Source: Vulcanimicrobiota bacterium (GTDB taxonomy: Bacteria > Vulcanimicrobiota > Vulcanimicrobiia > Vulcanimicrobiales > Vulcanimicrobiaceae). From it: a DNA stretch of 16,255 bases. The stretch is from the NCBI GenBank assembly GCA_030040695.1, contig JASHTE010000022.1:1-16255 (forward strand), written 5' to 3'. Both the position numbers and the translations under genes were made by a program. The stretch's first letter is position 1, and every line of letters starts with the position of its first letter. The notes below the pieces were generated by a model, which was given only the letters and a program-made list of their open reading frames with translations, was not told the DNA's origin and made no database searches. This document shows positions 1 through 7,170 of the stretch, one piece after another.

Positions 1-334
1 CAAGCCTCTTTCCGCGACGAAGGGAAACGGTTCGGCCTAGCCCCGCATTGCCAAATGGCCAGGCAAAAGGCGGGGCGCTCGCGGTTGGACCGCAGTCGAC
101 GGAAGGCGGCTCCGCCGTCGGCCCTGCGCGCCGAGCGATCGAAGACCCTCGCCGAGCTCCGCGTCCTTCTGTTGGAAGGCCCGGCCGCCCAGGGTCGCTA
201 GCGCATGGCCATTCGCCTAGCTTTAGGGCATCGATGCGCCTCGGGGCAGCGCTGCGACGCTTCGCCGAAAGCTTGCGACCTGCGGCACCTATACGGAGCC
301 TTGCCGTACGTCCCGATTCGCGTGATGGACGAGC
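1..334. other. No convincing gene; GC-rich hairpins
   Basis: Reading frames here are open only by GC-rich low-complexity chance: they are rich in Arg, Pro, Gly and Ala, have no recognisable domain and overlap each other. What can be seen is secondary structure. Positions 41–46 pair with 70–75 (CCCCGC/GCGGGG), and inside that 48–52 pair with 62–66 (TTGCC/GGCAA). CGACGG at 97–102 can pair with CCGTCG at 115–120, and CCTTC at 165–169 with GAAGG at 175–179. None is followed by a T-run on either strand, so they do not look like intrinsic terminators. I compared it by eye with tRNA, tmRNA, RNase P RNA and SRP RNA landmarks and found none. It could be a leader, a decayed gene, or an unrecognised structured RNA. 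Confidence 0.4.
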
Positions 335-344
335 GTGATATACT
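317..344 (+). promoter_or_regulatory. Possible promoter of the coiled-coil gene
   Basis: TATACT at 339–344 is a good -10 hexamer. The best -35 candidate is the weak TTCGCG at 317–322, 16 bases upstream. The ATG at 353 starts only 8 bases after the -10, so the transcript would have almost no 5' leader. The -35 is poor, so this rests mainly on the -10 and its position. Confidence 0.35.
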
Positions 345-352
345 TTTTGACG

Positions 353-604
353 ATGTCGCGGCTCGAGGGTGCCTACGAGCAAGTGGCGGACCGCCTCAAC
401 GCAATGGACGCGCGGCTCAACTCAATGGACACGCGGCTCAACTCAATGGACGCGCGGCTCGACTCAATGGATGCACAAATCAGCGCAATGGATCGACAAA
501 TCGGTGAGCTGCGACAGGAGATGCACCACGGGTTCGCCTGGATGATGGGTGGCATCGCCACGTCGTGGGTGACGACCATGCTGGCAATCTTCTTCCACCA
601 TTAG
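353..604 (+). CDS. Small coiled-coil protein with C-terminal membrane segment
   Basis: I do not recognise a named family. The 83-residue product starts MSRLEGAYEQ. Residues 15–49 are five 7-residue repeats of the type L-N-S-M-D-A-R, a heptad pattern with Leu/Ile and Met at the core positions that predicts a coiled coil. A further heptad-like segment (IGELRQE) follows, and a hydrophobic stretch near the C terminus (GFAWMMGGIATSW onward) could anchor it in the membrane. An in-frame GTG at 335 is an alternative start but would lie on the -10 box, so I prefer the ATG at 353. The gene is on the opposite strand to the secretion cluster and ends 6 bases short of the flhA stop codon (convergent). Small proteins with this layout are common in bacteria and mostly uncharacterised. 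Confidence 0.6.
   Translation: MSRLEGAYEQVADRLNAMDARLNSMDTRLNSMDARLDSMDAQISAMDRQIGELRQEMHHGFAWMMGGIATSWVTTMLAIFFHH
395..499 (+). repeat. 21-base tandem repeat, five units, in coding sequence
   Basis: Five consecutive 21-base units begin at 395, 416, 437, 458 and 479. Units 2 and 3 are nearly identical (ctcaactcaatggac plus acgcgg or gcgcgg), and divergence increases towards the 3' end. Each unit encodes one heptad of the coiled coil, so copy-number changes keep the frame and lengthen the helix by one heptad at a time. Confidence 0.85.
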
Positions 605-610
605 AAAAAC

Positions 611-2629
611 TCACGCCGCTGCCTTGATGATCTCGGCGGGCTCGAGGCGCAGTTCGGATGGAAGTTCCCCGTAGGCGTAGACGTCGAGTCGCAATCCGGA
701 GCGCAGCAGCAAATCCGCGAGCAGCGGGCGTAGCGGGCCCGTGCAGATGACTGCGGCACGCTCGCGCGGCAGACGCGAGGCATACGACTCTATGCGCTCG
801 CGCACGTGCAGCGTTCGCTCGGGGTCGAGTGCGCCGCGTCCCGACCATGCCTCAACCAATCCTCGTTCGAGTCCCGGATCGAGCAAGAGAGGCTCCAGCG
901 TGCGATTGCGCCATCGCAGTAGGTCGGGAACGATGCGCAGCCGCACCGCCTCAGCCAACTCGACTGCCTCTCGCGTCCCGGCCTCGATCATAGCCTCGAA
1001 AATCGCGATCGGGTCGCGCGGCCACACCTGTTCCCGCAGCAGTAGATGCAGCGCCCGATGCGCGAGGCCGAGCGGCAATGCATCGCCCCCTACCTCCTTT
1101 ACGAGCGCAGGTGCGCGCAGCTTTAGGTGCTCGAGCAGCGTCTGAAGCTCTTGCCGCCCGAAGAGCGCACTTGCATTCGCACGCACGGCCTCTGCCAAGT
1201 GCGAGCCGAGAACCGAGATGGAATCGAAGACAAGGGCACCGGCTTCCATCAGCCGATCGCGCGACGCGGGATCGATCCATGCAGCGGGTAACCCGTAGAC
1301 GGGCTCTGCGCCTACGGCGTAACCGAGACGGGCGAGCCCTTCGCCGTCGCCGACGGCAAGCAGTCTGTCCAGCTCGAGCACGCCGCCGCCGGCGACGCGA
1401 TCACGGACGAGTACGCGGTATTTGTTTGCGCCGGCTTCCAGATTATCACGCAGTCGGACACCGGGAAGCACGAGGCCGATTTCCGAGGCGAGCGCGCGCC
1501 GCACCTCGCCGATACGATCGAGCAGTGAATCACTGAGCGGCGGCGTTAGGAGTCGCACGAGCTCACTTCCGAACTCGATCGCAACCGCATCGACGCCGAT
1601 CATACTGAGTGCGAGTTCCGGACGTCGCATCGCTCGGCGTGTCGCCGCCTCCTTCTCTGCCTGTGCGGAACGTACACGCTCCCGGCGGCGATGCTCCGCG
1701 AGCTGCGCCGCGACAAACGCGCCCGCGCCGAGTAGAAAGAAGAGCGCATGCGGCAGCGCGGGAACGCAGGCGAGCACGAGCAGCAACGCGCCCGCGCCGC
1801 GCAGCACGTCCGGACGTGCGAGCATCTGTGCCGCGAGGTCGGCGCCGAGGGCGCCCTCCGCCGCAACGCGCGTCACCATCATGCCCATCGCAGTCGAGAT
1901 GAGAAAGGCCGGAAGCGTTGTGACGAGCGCGTTGCCGATCGAGAGCAGCGCGTACGTGTTGAGCGCAGCGAGCGGTGAGAGTGCGTGATAGGCGACGCCC
2001 ACCACCAGGCCGCCGGCGAGGTTGAGCACGACGATCACGAGAGCTGCGATCGCATCGCCCTTGACGAACTTTCCAGCCCCGTCCATCGCTCCGTAGAAGT
2101 CCGCCTCGCGCTGCACCGCGTCGCGCTTGGCGCGCGCGGCTTCACCCTCGATGACACCCGCGTGAAGCTCTGCGTCGATCGCCATCTGCTTTCCCGGCAT
2201 CGCGTCGAGCGTGAAGCGCGCCGCGACCTCGGCAACGCGTTGTGACCCACTCGCAATGACGACGAACTGGATCGTCACGAGGATTGCGAAGATGATGATC
2301 CCGACGACGAGGTTGCCGCGTACGACGAACTCGCCAAATGCCGGAATCACCGCGCCCACCGCGCCCGGGATCTCGCCCTGGGTCAGGATCAATCGCGTCG
2401 CCGAAACGTCGAGGGAGAGCCGAAAGAGCGTCGCGACCAGGAGCGCAGGTGCGAACGCCGAGAACTCGAGCGGCTCCTCGACCGTCACGGAGAGCAGCAA
2501 CACGAGCGCCGATCCGAAGATGTTGACTCCGAGCAAGAGGTCGAGAAGCCACGGCGGCAGCGGTACGATTAGGATGCCGACGATGGCGAGCAGCATCGCG
2601 GCAAAGAGGTAGACGCTCAAGCGGCTCAC
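611..2629 (-). CDS. flhA: FlhA/SctV family type III export gate protein
   Basis: This is the large export-gate subunit of flagellar and type III secretion systems. It has an N-terminal bundle of membrane helices and a C-terminal cytosolic domain that forms a nonameric ring binding substrate–chaperone complexes. The FHIPEP-family signature is present at residues 138–154 (RFTLDAMPGKQMAIDAE). Hydrophobic helices fill roughly residues 5–310, followed by a charged linker and the cytosolic domain; RQEL near 492 matches the conserved RQE region of the family. The product is 672 residues, close to the usual 650–700. I chose the GTG at 2629 because its GTGA overlaps the flhB stop codon and the protein then begins directly before the first membrane helix; upstream in-frame codons lie inside flhB. 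It is the last gene of the cluster. Confidence 0.95.
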   Translation of the reverse strand: MSRLSVYLFAAMLLAIVGILIVPLPPWLLDLLLGVNIFGSALVLLLSVTVEEPLEFSAFAPALLVATLFRLSLDVSATRLILTQGEIPGAVGAVIPAFGEFVVRGNLVVGIIIFAILVTIQFVVIASGSQRVAEVAARFTLDAMPGKQMAIDAELHAGVIEGEAARAKRDAVQREADFYGAMDGAGKFVKGDAIAALVIVVLNLAGGLVVGVAYHALSPLAALNTYALLSIGNALVTTLPAFLISTAMGMMVTRVAAEGALGADLAAQMLARPDVLRGAGALLLVLACVPALPHALFFLLGAGAFVAAQLAEHRRRERVRSAQAEKEAATRRAMRRPELALSMIGVDAVAIEFGSELVRLLTPPLSDSLLDRIGEVRRALASEIGLVLPGVRLRDNLEAGANKYRVLVRDRVAGGGVLELDRLLAVGDGEGLARLGYAVGAEPVYGLPAAWIDPASRDRLMEAGALVFDSISVLGSHLAEAVRANASALFGRQELQTLLEHLKLRAPALVKEVGGDALPLGLAHRALHLLLREQVWPRDPIAIFEAMIEAGTREAVELAEAVRLRIVPDLLRWRNRTLEPLLLDPGLERGLVEAWSGRGALDPERTLHVRERIESYASRLPRERAAVICTGPLRPLLADLLLRSGLRLDVYAYGELPSELRLEPAEIIKAAA

Positions 2630-3630
2630 TTCGCGAGTCTCCCTTGGCGTCCGAGGGCAACGATGATCTCCGCTACGGCCACGTAGTGCTCCGCCGCAAT
2701 CGGTGCGCCGACGCGTCCGCTGCTCAGCAGCGCGCGAGCAAGCGTTCTGTCTTCGACGACGGGAATGCCGCAAGCCAGAGCGATCTCGTGCACGCGCAAA
2801 GCGAGCGCGTCACAGGCGCAGACGAGCAGCACGGGGACTGGAACCGCCGGCGGATGGTAACCGAGCGCGATGGCAATGTGCGTCGGATTCGTGACGATCA
2901 AGGCCGCCTCGCTCACCTTCGATATCGCACCCCGCGAGAGATCGCGATGCTGCGTGCGTCTGCGTCCACGCATCTGAGGGTCGCCCTCCTGCTCTTTGAT
3001 CTCACGCTTGAGCTCTTCGAACGACATGCGGAGCTTGCGCAGCCACCCATCGCGTGCGATCCCGTACTCGGCCGCTGCGAAGAGAAGCCCGACTGCGCAG
3101 GCAATGAAGAGCTCGTGTCGCGCGCCGATCCACGCGGCGCTCGCAACGCCGCCAATTCCTCCGGCATCGATCGCACTGAGGACCGCGCTGCGTACCGCGG
3201 GAACGAGCGCCGCCGTCGCGACCGCAAAGGCGAGCGTGCCGCGCGCAGCGTGCAGCGCGGTTTCGCGGGAGAAGAGCCGCCGGACCCCTTCGAAGGGATT
3301 CAGACGCTCCAGTTTCAAGGAGAGCGGCGCCGGCGCGAAGCCGCTCTGCGCGATGCCCATTCCGAAGGCAAAGCAGGCTCCCGCACCGAGCGGTAGGAGC
3401 GCGAGCGTGATGAGCAACAGCTCCGCGTGTCGCGCCGGCCAACCGCTCGCCGCGGCGAAGAGCGCATCTCGCGCAAGCGCGCCGATCGGCTGGATGACCG
3501 CGCACGCGCTGATTGCGGCAGCACCGAATGCAGCAGCCGCGACCAGCTCGCTCGAGCGCGGTACGTTGCCCTCGCGCCGCGCCTTTGCGACGCGCATGGG
3601 CGTTGGCTCGAGCGGCTTCTCCTCGCTCAC
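2626..3630 (-). CDS. flhB: FlhB/SctU family export switch protein
   Basis: FlhB is the export-gate component that cleaves itself between Asn and Pro of an NPTH motif and thereby controls substrate specificity. The 334-residue product has the typical start (EKPLEPTPMRVAKARREG, then NVPRSSEL), four hydrophobic segments between about 28 and 195, a basic linker (ELKREIKEQEGDPQMRGRRR), and NPTH at 248–251 inside VTNPTHIAIAL. The cleavage motif is therefore intact. The C-terminal tail after the autoprotease domain is short compared with flagellar FlhB of enteric bacteria. The GTG start at 3630 overlaps the fliR stop as GTGA, and its own stop overlaps flhA the same way, so translation of fliR, flhB and flhA is probably coupled. 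Confidence 0.95.
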   Translation of the reverse strand: MSEEKPLEPTPMRVAKARREGNVPRSSELVAAAAFGAAAISACAVIQPIGALARDALFAAASGWPARHAELLLITLALLPLGAGACFAFGMGIAQSGFAPAPLSLKLERLNPFEGVRRLFSRETALHAARGTLAFAVATAALVPAVRSAVLSAIDAGGIGGVASAAWIGARHELFIACAVGLLFAAAEYGIARDGWLRKLRMSFEELKREIKEQEGDPQMRGRRRTQHRDLSRGAISKVSEAALIVTNPTHIAIALGYHPPAVPVPVLLVCACDALALRVHEIALACGIPVVEDRTLARALLSSGRVGAPIAAEHYVAVAEIIVALGRQGRLAK

Positions 3631-4328
3631 GGCGAGAGCGCAAGCGGTGCCGCGTTGCGCACGAGCACGGGAAGCGCGAGCATGCTTGCGATGAGCGCGA
3701 CACCGAAGACGAGCGGAAACGTCAGTGTCAAGCTTCCGAACCGCGGAATGGTGCGCGAGAGGGCGCCGAGCGCGAGCTGCACCAAGAATGCGGCCGCGAT
3801 CGCAGGCCCTGCGACGTCGAGCGCGACGCGGAGGAGCGTCACGGCGAGCGTGCTCGCATAGGCGAGCCACGCCTGCGCCTCCGGAACGCTGCCGGGCGGA
3901 ACGCGCCTGAAACTCTCGGCAAAGGAAAGAATTATCGGACGATATGCGCCGGTGAGAAAGAACGCGCCGGTAAAGCCGAGCGCCCAGATGCGCCCGAACC
4001 CGCTGGGCGCGACGAGCGATACCGACGGCGCAATCGCCCTCACGCCGACGTAGTCATCGACTGCCCGACCACCGGCATAGGCACCGTCATACAGCGCGGA
4101 GGCGCCGATGCCGATCGCGCTGCCGACGAGGAACTCGAGGCCGAGCGCCGCGATCAGCGGTACGCCGTCGAGGCGCACCTTCCCGTGCACTCCACCGAGC
4201 ATCGCGAGCGCGAGGAAGAGCGCAAAGCCGGCGCGCAGCACGACCGGAACGCCGGGATACGAGATGCCCGGCGCCCGTGACGCGAAGCCCGCACATCGGG
4301 CGAAGACGAGCAGCGACGTCGCGCTCAT
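3627..4328 (-). CDS. fliR: FliR/SctT family export gate protein
   Basis: This integral membrane protein of the export gate forms, with FliP and FliQ, the helical pore complex at the centre of the basal body. The 233-residue product is slightly shorter than typical FliR (about 260) and is almost entirely hydrophobic, with predicted helices spread through the sequence. Family-like segments include GLEFLVGSAIG near 63–73 and VQLALGALSRTIPRF in the last third, matching the conserved LgllaRtvPqmnvf-type region. The ATG at 4328 overlaps the fliQ stop as ATGA. The N terminus is somewhat short and may lack part of the first helix found in longer homologues. Confidence 0.92.
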   Translation of the reverse strand: MSATSLLVFARCAGFASRAPGISYPGVPVVLRAGFALFLALAMLGGVHGKVRLDGVPLIAALGLEFLVGSAIGIGASALYDGAYAGGRAVDDYVGVRAIAPSVSLVAPSGFGRIWALGFTGAFFLTGAYRPIILSFAESFRRVPPGSVPEAQAWLAYASTLAVTLLRVALDVAGPAIAAAFLVQLALGALSRTIPRFGSLTLTFPLVFGVALIASMLALPVLVRNAAPLALSP

Positions 4329-4591
4329 CCGTGAACGATCGAGGGGAGCGCCGCGACCGCGTCGGTGAAGAGCTGAGCGCAGAGACGCAAGCCAAAGGCT
4401 CCAAAGAGCGCAATCGTGACGCCGACGGCGAGCATCTTCGGCAGCAACGTGATCGTCTGCTCCTGCACCTGCGTAGCCGCCTGTACGATGGCTATCGCCG
4501 CTCCGACGAGCGCCGCGAGCGTAACGACCGGCAGCGAGAGCACCGCCGTAACGACGAGCATCTCCCGCAGCAAGCCGTCGAACGCACTCAC
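4325..4591 (-). CDS. fliQ: FliQ/SctS family export gate protein
   Basis: FliQ is a small two-helix membrane protein of the FliPQR export pore. The 88-residue length is normal. Two hydrophobic hairpin helices (about 10–36 and 52–72) flank the highly conserved segment VQAATQVQEQTITLLPK, which is diagnostic for FliQ/SctS. The start is GTG at 4591, with only a weak, distant Shine–Dalgarno-like AGAGG upstream. It lies 34 bases after metF, the first real gap in an otherwise overlapping operon, and its end overlaps fliR. Confidence 0.95.
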   Translation of the reverse strand: MSAFDGLLREMLVVTAVLSLPVVTLAALVGAAIAIVQAATQVQEQTITLLPKMLAVGVTIALFGAFGLRLCAQLFTDAVAALPSIVHG

Positions 4592-4625
4592 GACGGCAGC
4601 GTAGCGCGCCTCTGTGGCCGAATTG

Positions 4626-5534
4626 TTACGGGAAGGCTACAGGTTTGTTGAAATCGGGGCGCCAGGCGCTCGCAGCGAGCATGCCGGAGACGATCGCTCG
4701 CGTCGCCGGCGAGCGATTGAGCGTATAGAAATGTATGCCCGGTGCGCCGCGGCGGAGCAGATCGACTGCCTGCATCGACGCGTACGCAACGCCGAGATCC
4801 TCGACGGCGCGCTCGTCGCCGCGCCGCAGCTCCATCTCCGCCCGGAGCTTCGGTGGAATCGATGCGCCGCACATCGCAACGAAACGCGTGATCTGATCGT
4901 AGTTCGTAATCGGCATGATGCCGGGAAGAATTGGGACGTTGACCCCGACACCGCGGGCACGCTCGACGAACGCGAAGTAGGCGTCGTTATCGAAGAAGAG
5001 CTGGGAGATGAGAAACTGCGCGCCGGCCTGCACCTTCTCGCGAAGGTGCTCGAGGTCGCTCTCGGGGCTCTCGGCTTCGACGTGCGTCTCCGGATAGCAC
5101 GCACCGCCGATCGAGAAATCATAGTTGCGGTGCAGCATCGCGATGAGCTCGCTCGCGTGCGCAAAGCCGCCGGGCGGTGGTGCAAACACCGCCTGCCCCC
5201 GCGGCGGATCGCCGCGGAGCGCAAGCACGTTCTCGATGCCGCAGCGCACGAGATCGTCGAAGACACCGCGCAGCTCGGCTCGCGACGAGCCGACGCAGGT
5301 GACGTGCGCGAGCACGTTGAGATCGAGCTCACGATCGATACGCTTGGCGAGCTCGATCGTGCGCAGGCGTGAGGAGCCGCCGGCACCGTACGTGATCGAG
5401 ACAAAGGCTGGATGCAGCGGGCGGAGCGTCTCGATCGACGCGAACAGCCTCTCGACGCCGTCCTCATCCTTCGGTGGAAAGAACTCGAAAGAGAAAAACG
5501 GTCGCATCGTCGCGAGCGCTTGGGAGATCCTCAC
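4626..5534 (-). CDS. metF: Methylenetetrahydrofolate reductase
   Basis: MetF is an FAD enzyme that reduces 5,10-methylenetetrahydrofolate to 5-methyltetrahydrofolate, the methyl donor for methionine synthesis. The 302-residue single-domain length matches bacterial MetF. Hallmarks are FSFEFFPPK at 14–22 (with the catalytic Glu), SITYGAGGS at 46–54, AHVTCVG at 76–82, NVLALRGDPP at 102–111 (Asp of the folate/flavin site), IGGACYPETH, and AGAQFLISQLFFD. I chose GTG at 5534 because AAGGAG (5541–5546) sits 6 bases before it; ATG at 5507 is an in-frame alternative, and an in-frame start at 5594 would lie inside fliP. It lies 10 bases after fliP and 34 before fliQ. There is no functional link to secretion that I know of, so its place inside the export-gate genes is odd. 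Confidence 0.95.
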   Translation of the reverse strand: MRISQALATMRPFFSFEFFPPKDEDGVERLFASIETLRPLHPAFVSITYGAGGSSRLRTIELAKRIDRELDLNVLAHVTCVGSSRAELRGVFDDLVRCGIENVLALRGDPPRGQAVFAPPPGGFAHASELIAMLHRNYDFSIGGACYPETHVEAESPESDLEHLREKVQAGAQFLISQLFFDNDAYFAFVERARGVGVNVPILPGIMPITNYDQITRFVAMCGASIPPKLRAEMELRRGDERAVEDLGVAYASMQAVDLLRRGAPGIHFYTLNRSPATRAIVSGMLAASAWRPDFNKPVAFP

Positions 5535-5540
5535 CCGCCG

Positions 5541-5546
5541 CTCCTT
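5541..5546 (-). promoter_or_regulatory. Strong Shine–Dalgarno for metF overlapping fliP stop
   Basis: On the minus strand AAGGAG begins within the fliP stop codon (TAA, 5547–5545) and is followed by six bases and then GTG. It decides the metF start and shows that metF is translated from the same message as fliP. Confidence 0.75.
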
Positions 5547-6201
5547 ACCTAAAGCTCGCGGCGACGCCTCCGCAGATGAGCGCCCAGCCGTCAACCATCA
5601 CGAAGAGCAGCAGCTTCACCGGCAATGAGACCACGGGTGGACTCAGCATCACCATCCCAAGACCCATGAGGATCGAAGCCACGGCGAGGTCGATCGCGAC
5701 GAACGGTAGATAGAGCGCGAAGCCTATCGCGAAGCCGCTGCGTAACTCGCCGACCGCGAACGCCGGCAGCAGCACCGTGGTGGGGACGCGCTGCGCGGGG
5801 AACGACTCCGCTCCGCCGACGCGCTCGAAAAGCGTGATGTCGGCGGCTCGCGTCTGGCGGAGCATGAAGGCGCGCAACGGCGCTGCCGCGCGCAGAAGCG
5901 CCGCGTTTTGCGTGATGCGCCCTTGCGCGTACGGCTCCACGGCATCGCGCTCGATCGTCCGTAACGTCGGCGCCATGACGACGATCGTCAGGACGAGCGC
6001 GAGGCCGGTGAGCGCAGCGTTGGGCGGCACCGCCGAGGCACCGATCGCCGACCGAACGAGTGAGAGCACTACAGCGATGCGTACGAACGACGTGCACATC
6101 ACGAGGGCGAATGGCGCTAGCGAGAGCAGCGTGAGTGTCACGAGCACGTCGATCGGAGCGCTCGCGTGCGATCGAGCGGCGAGCGAAAGCCACGGGTTCA
6201 C
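5545..6201 (-). CDS. fliP: FliP/SctR family export gate protein
   Basis: FliP is the main pore-forming subunit of the export gate (five copies with FliQ and FliR). The 218-residue product has four hydrophobic regions. The first hairpin (TLLSLAPFALVMCTSFVRI) and both family signatures are present: LPAFAVGELRSGFAIGF, and PFVAIDLAVASILMGLGMVM followed by LSPPVVSLPVKLLLFVMVDGW, which is close to textbook FliP. The GTG at 6201 overlaps the fliN stop as GTGA. No long N-terminal signal peptide of the kind seen in some FliP proteins is evident. No fliO lies between fliN and fliP. Confidence 0.96.
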   Translation of the reverse strand: MNPWLSLAARSHASAPIDVLVTLTLLSLAPFALVMCTSFVRIAVVLSLVRSAIGASAVPPNAALTGLALVLTIVVMAPTLRTIERDAVEPYAQGRITQNAALLRAAAPLRAFMLRQTRAADITLFERVGGAESFPAQRVPTTVLLPAFAVGELRSGFAIGFALYLPFVAIDLAVASILMGLGMVMLSPPVVSLPVKLLLFVMVDGWALICGGVAASFR

Positions 6202-6449
6202 GCCTGCGCGCGCACGTCGGTGATACGAATGCCGAAGTGCTCTTCGACGGCGATGATCTCGCCCTGCGCGATCACCGTGCCGCCGGCAAGCAGGTCGACC
6301 GGTCCGTCGGCGGCGCGATCGAGCTCGACGATGCTTCCCTCTCCGAGCTCGAGGAGCTCGCCGATCGTCAGCTTGCGCGAGCCCAGCAGCACCGTGAGCT
6401 CGAGCGGTACCGAGCGCAAACGTTCGAAGTCAGGCGAGTGCGACGGCAT
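6198..6449 (-). CDS. fliN: FliN/SctQ-type SpoA domain protein
   Basis: This is the C-ring (or sorting platform) subunit made of one SpoA domain. The 83-residue product is a nearly bare domain: VPLELTVLLGSRKLTIGELL, then EGSIVELDRAADGPVDLLAGG, then GEIIAVEEHFGIRITDV follow the FliN pattern closely. Enteric FliN is about 137 residues, so the N-terminal extension is missing. I prefer the ATG at 6449 (GAGG five bases upstream); it overlaps the end of the fliM-like gene by 20 bases. In flagella FliN binds FliH and helps dock the export ATPase, a role that could persist without rotation. Confidence 0.93.
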   Translation of the reverse strand: MPSHSPDFERLRSVPLELTVLLGSRKLTIGELLELGEGSIVELDRAADGPVDLLAGGTVIAQGEIIAVEEHFGIRITDVRAQA

Positions 6450-7170
6450 ACCGCCTCGAGCGCACGCCGCAACGACACGTGCCGATAGCGGCGCCGTTCG
6501 CCCGCAAGAGTGCCGTTTCAACGCGTGCGTCGATGACGTCCCCCGCGCGCAGGGCCGCGATCGCCCCCGTGCGGAGCGGCGCGAGCGGCAGCTCGGCGGT
6601 GAGCGTCACCCTCGCCGCGTGCAGTGCGTCTGCTCGCAGTCTCAGCGTTGCCCCGGATGCCGGCTCTCGCGAGAGCGCGATACCGATACAGAGCCGCAGA
6701 GGCCGGACGACGTGCAATTCGAAATACGTCACCGCGCCAATACCGTGCGCCTCTTCGTCGATGCGCGTCTCACCGCAGACCGGTGCGAGCGTCGACGAGA
6801 CCGCACCGACGGCCCGGCGGGTAATCTCCTTCTCGAGCCGGGAGAGCTCGCGCTCCGCTCCCGCGCCGGCTTCGCCGAAGAGCAGCGCCGCAAGCGTACG
6901 AGCGTCATAGGGTCGCAGAACGATCGCGGCATCGCTCGACGTGCCGCGTACGACATAGAGGCGCGCACCGTCGAAAATCGCCGCCCAGCCCTCGCGTCGA
7001 GGAATCACCGGCGGGAAGAGACGCACGTCGACATCTCTCCCACACAGCCCGGCAAGGCGCTCGCGCATCGCGTTCGCTACGACGCACGCCGCGCTCACCG
7101 GCAAGAGCGAGCGATTCTCGAATCGAGCGACCCGCACACCCTGCGACCGTTCGAAGACGAGGCGCTTCAC
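6430..7170 (-). CDS. fliM: FliM-like C-ring protein lacking the CheY-binding motif
   Basis: The 246-residue product is shorter than FliM (about 330). The C-terminal part (about 185–246) reads as a degenerate SpoA domain (VTLTAELPLAPLRTGAIAAL, then GDVIDARV). The middle part contains LSRLEKEITRRAVGAV, resembling the FliM segment around its conserved L-E-x-x-x-x-R. The N terminus (MKRLVFERSQGVRVARFENR) does not contain the L-S-Q-x-E-I-D-A-L-L CheY-binding peptide of flagellar FliM, and I see no GGxG FliG-binding motif. The GTG at 7170 overlaps the preceding stop as GTGA. It could equally be called a SctQ-like protein; separate fliM and fliN genes favour a flagellar origin. Confidence 0.75.
   Translation of the reverse strand: MKRLVFERSQGVRVARFENRSLLPVSAACVVANAMRERLAGLCGRDVDVRLFPPVIPRREGWAAIFDGARLYVVRGTSSDAAIVLRPYDARTLAALLFGEAGAGAERELSRLEKEITRRAVGAVSSTLAPVCGETRIDEEAHGIGAVTYFELHVVRPLRLCIGIALSREPASGATLRLRADALHAARVTLTAELPLAPLRTGAIAALRAGDVIDARVETALLRANGAAIGTCRCGVRSRRYAVALA

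Noticed and set aside
41..75. Hairpin as terminator of the flhA transcript or of an upstream gene
   Set aside because: No T-run follows the stem on either strand.
48..338. Open frame of 96 codons on the plus strand
   Set aside because: Composition is Arg/Pro/Gly/Ala-rich low complexity, it has no domain or ribosome binding site, and it overlaps another equally open frame; typical of GC-rich non-coding DNA.
395..499. CRISPR-like array
   Set aside because: Units are directly adjacent without spacers and encode heptads in frame; it is a coding tandem repeat.
205..507. Open frame of 100 codons overlapping the coiled-coil gene
   Set aside because: Its repetitive C terminus (AQLNGHAAQLNG type) is the 21-base repeat read in another frame; the frame giving regular heptads and a membrane segment is the better gene.
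480..848. Minus-strand frame of 122 codons after flhA
   Set aside because: It is an out-of-frame shadow of the flhA 3' end and the coiled-coil gene, with no domain.
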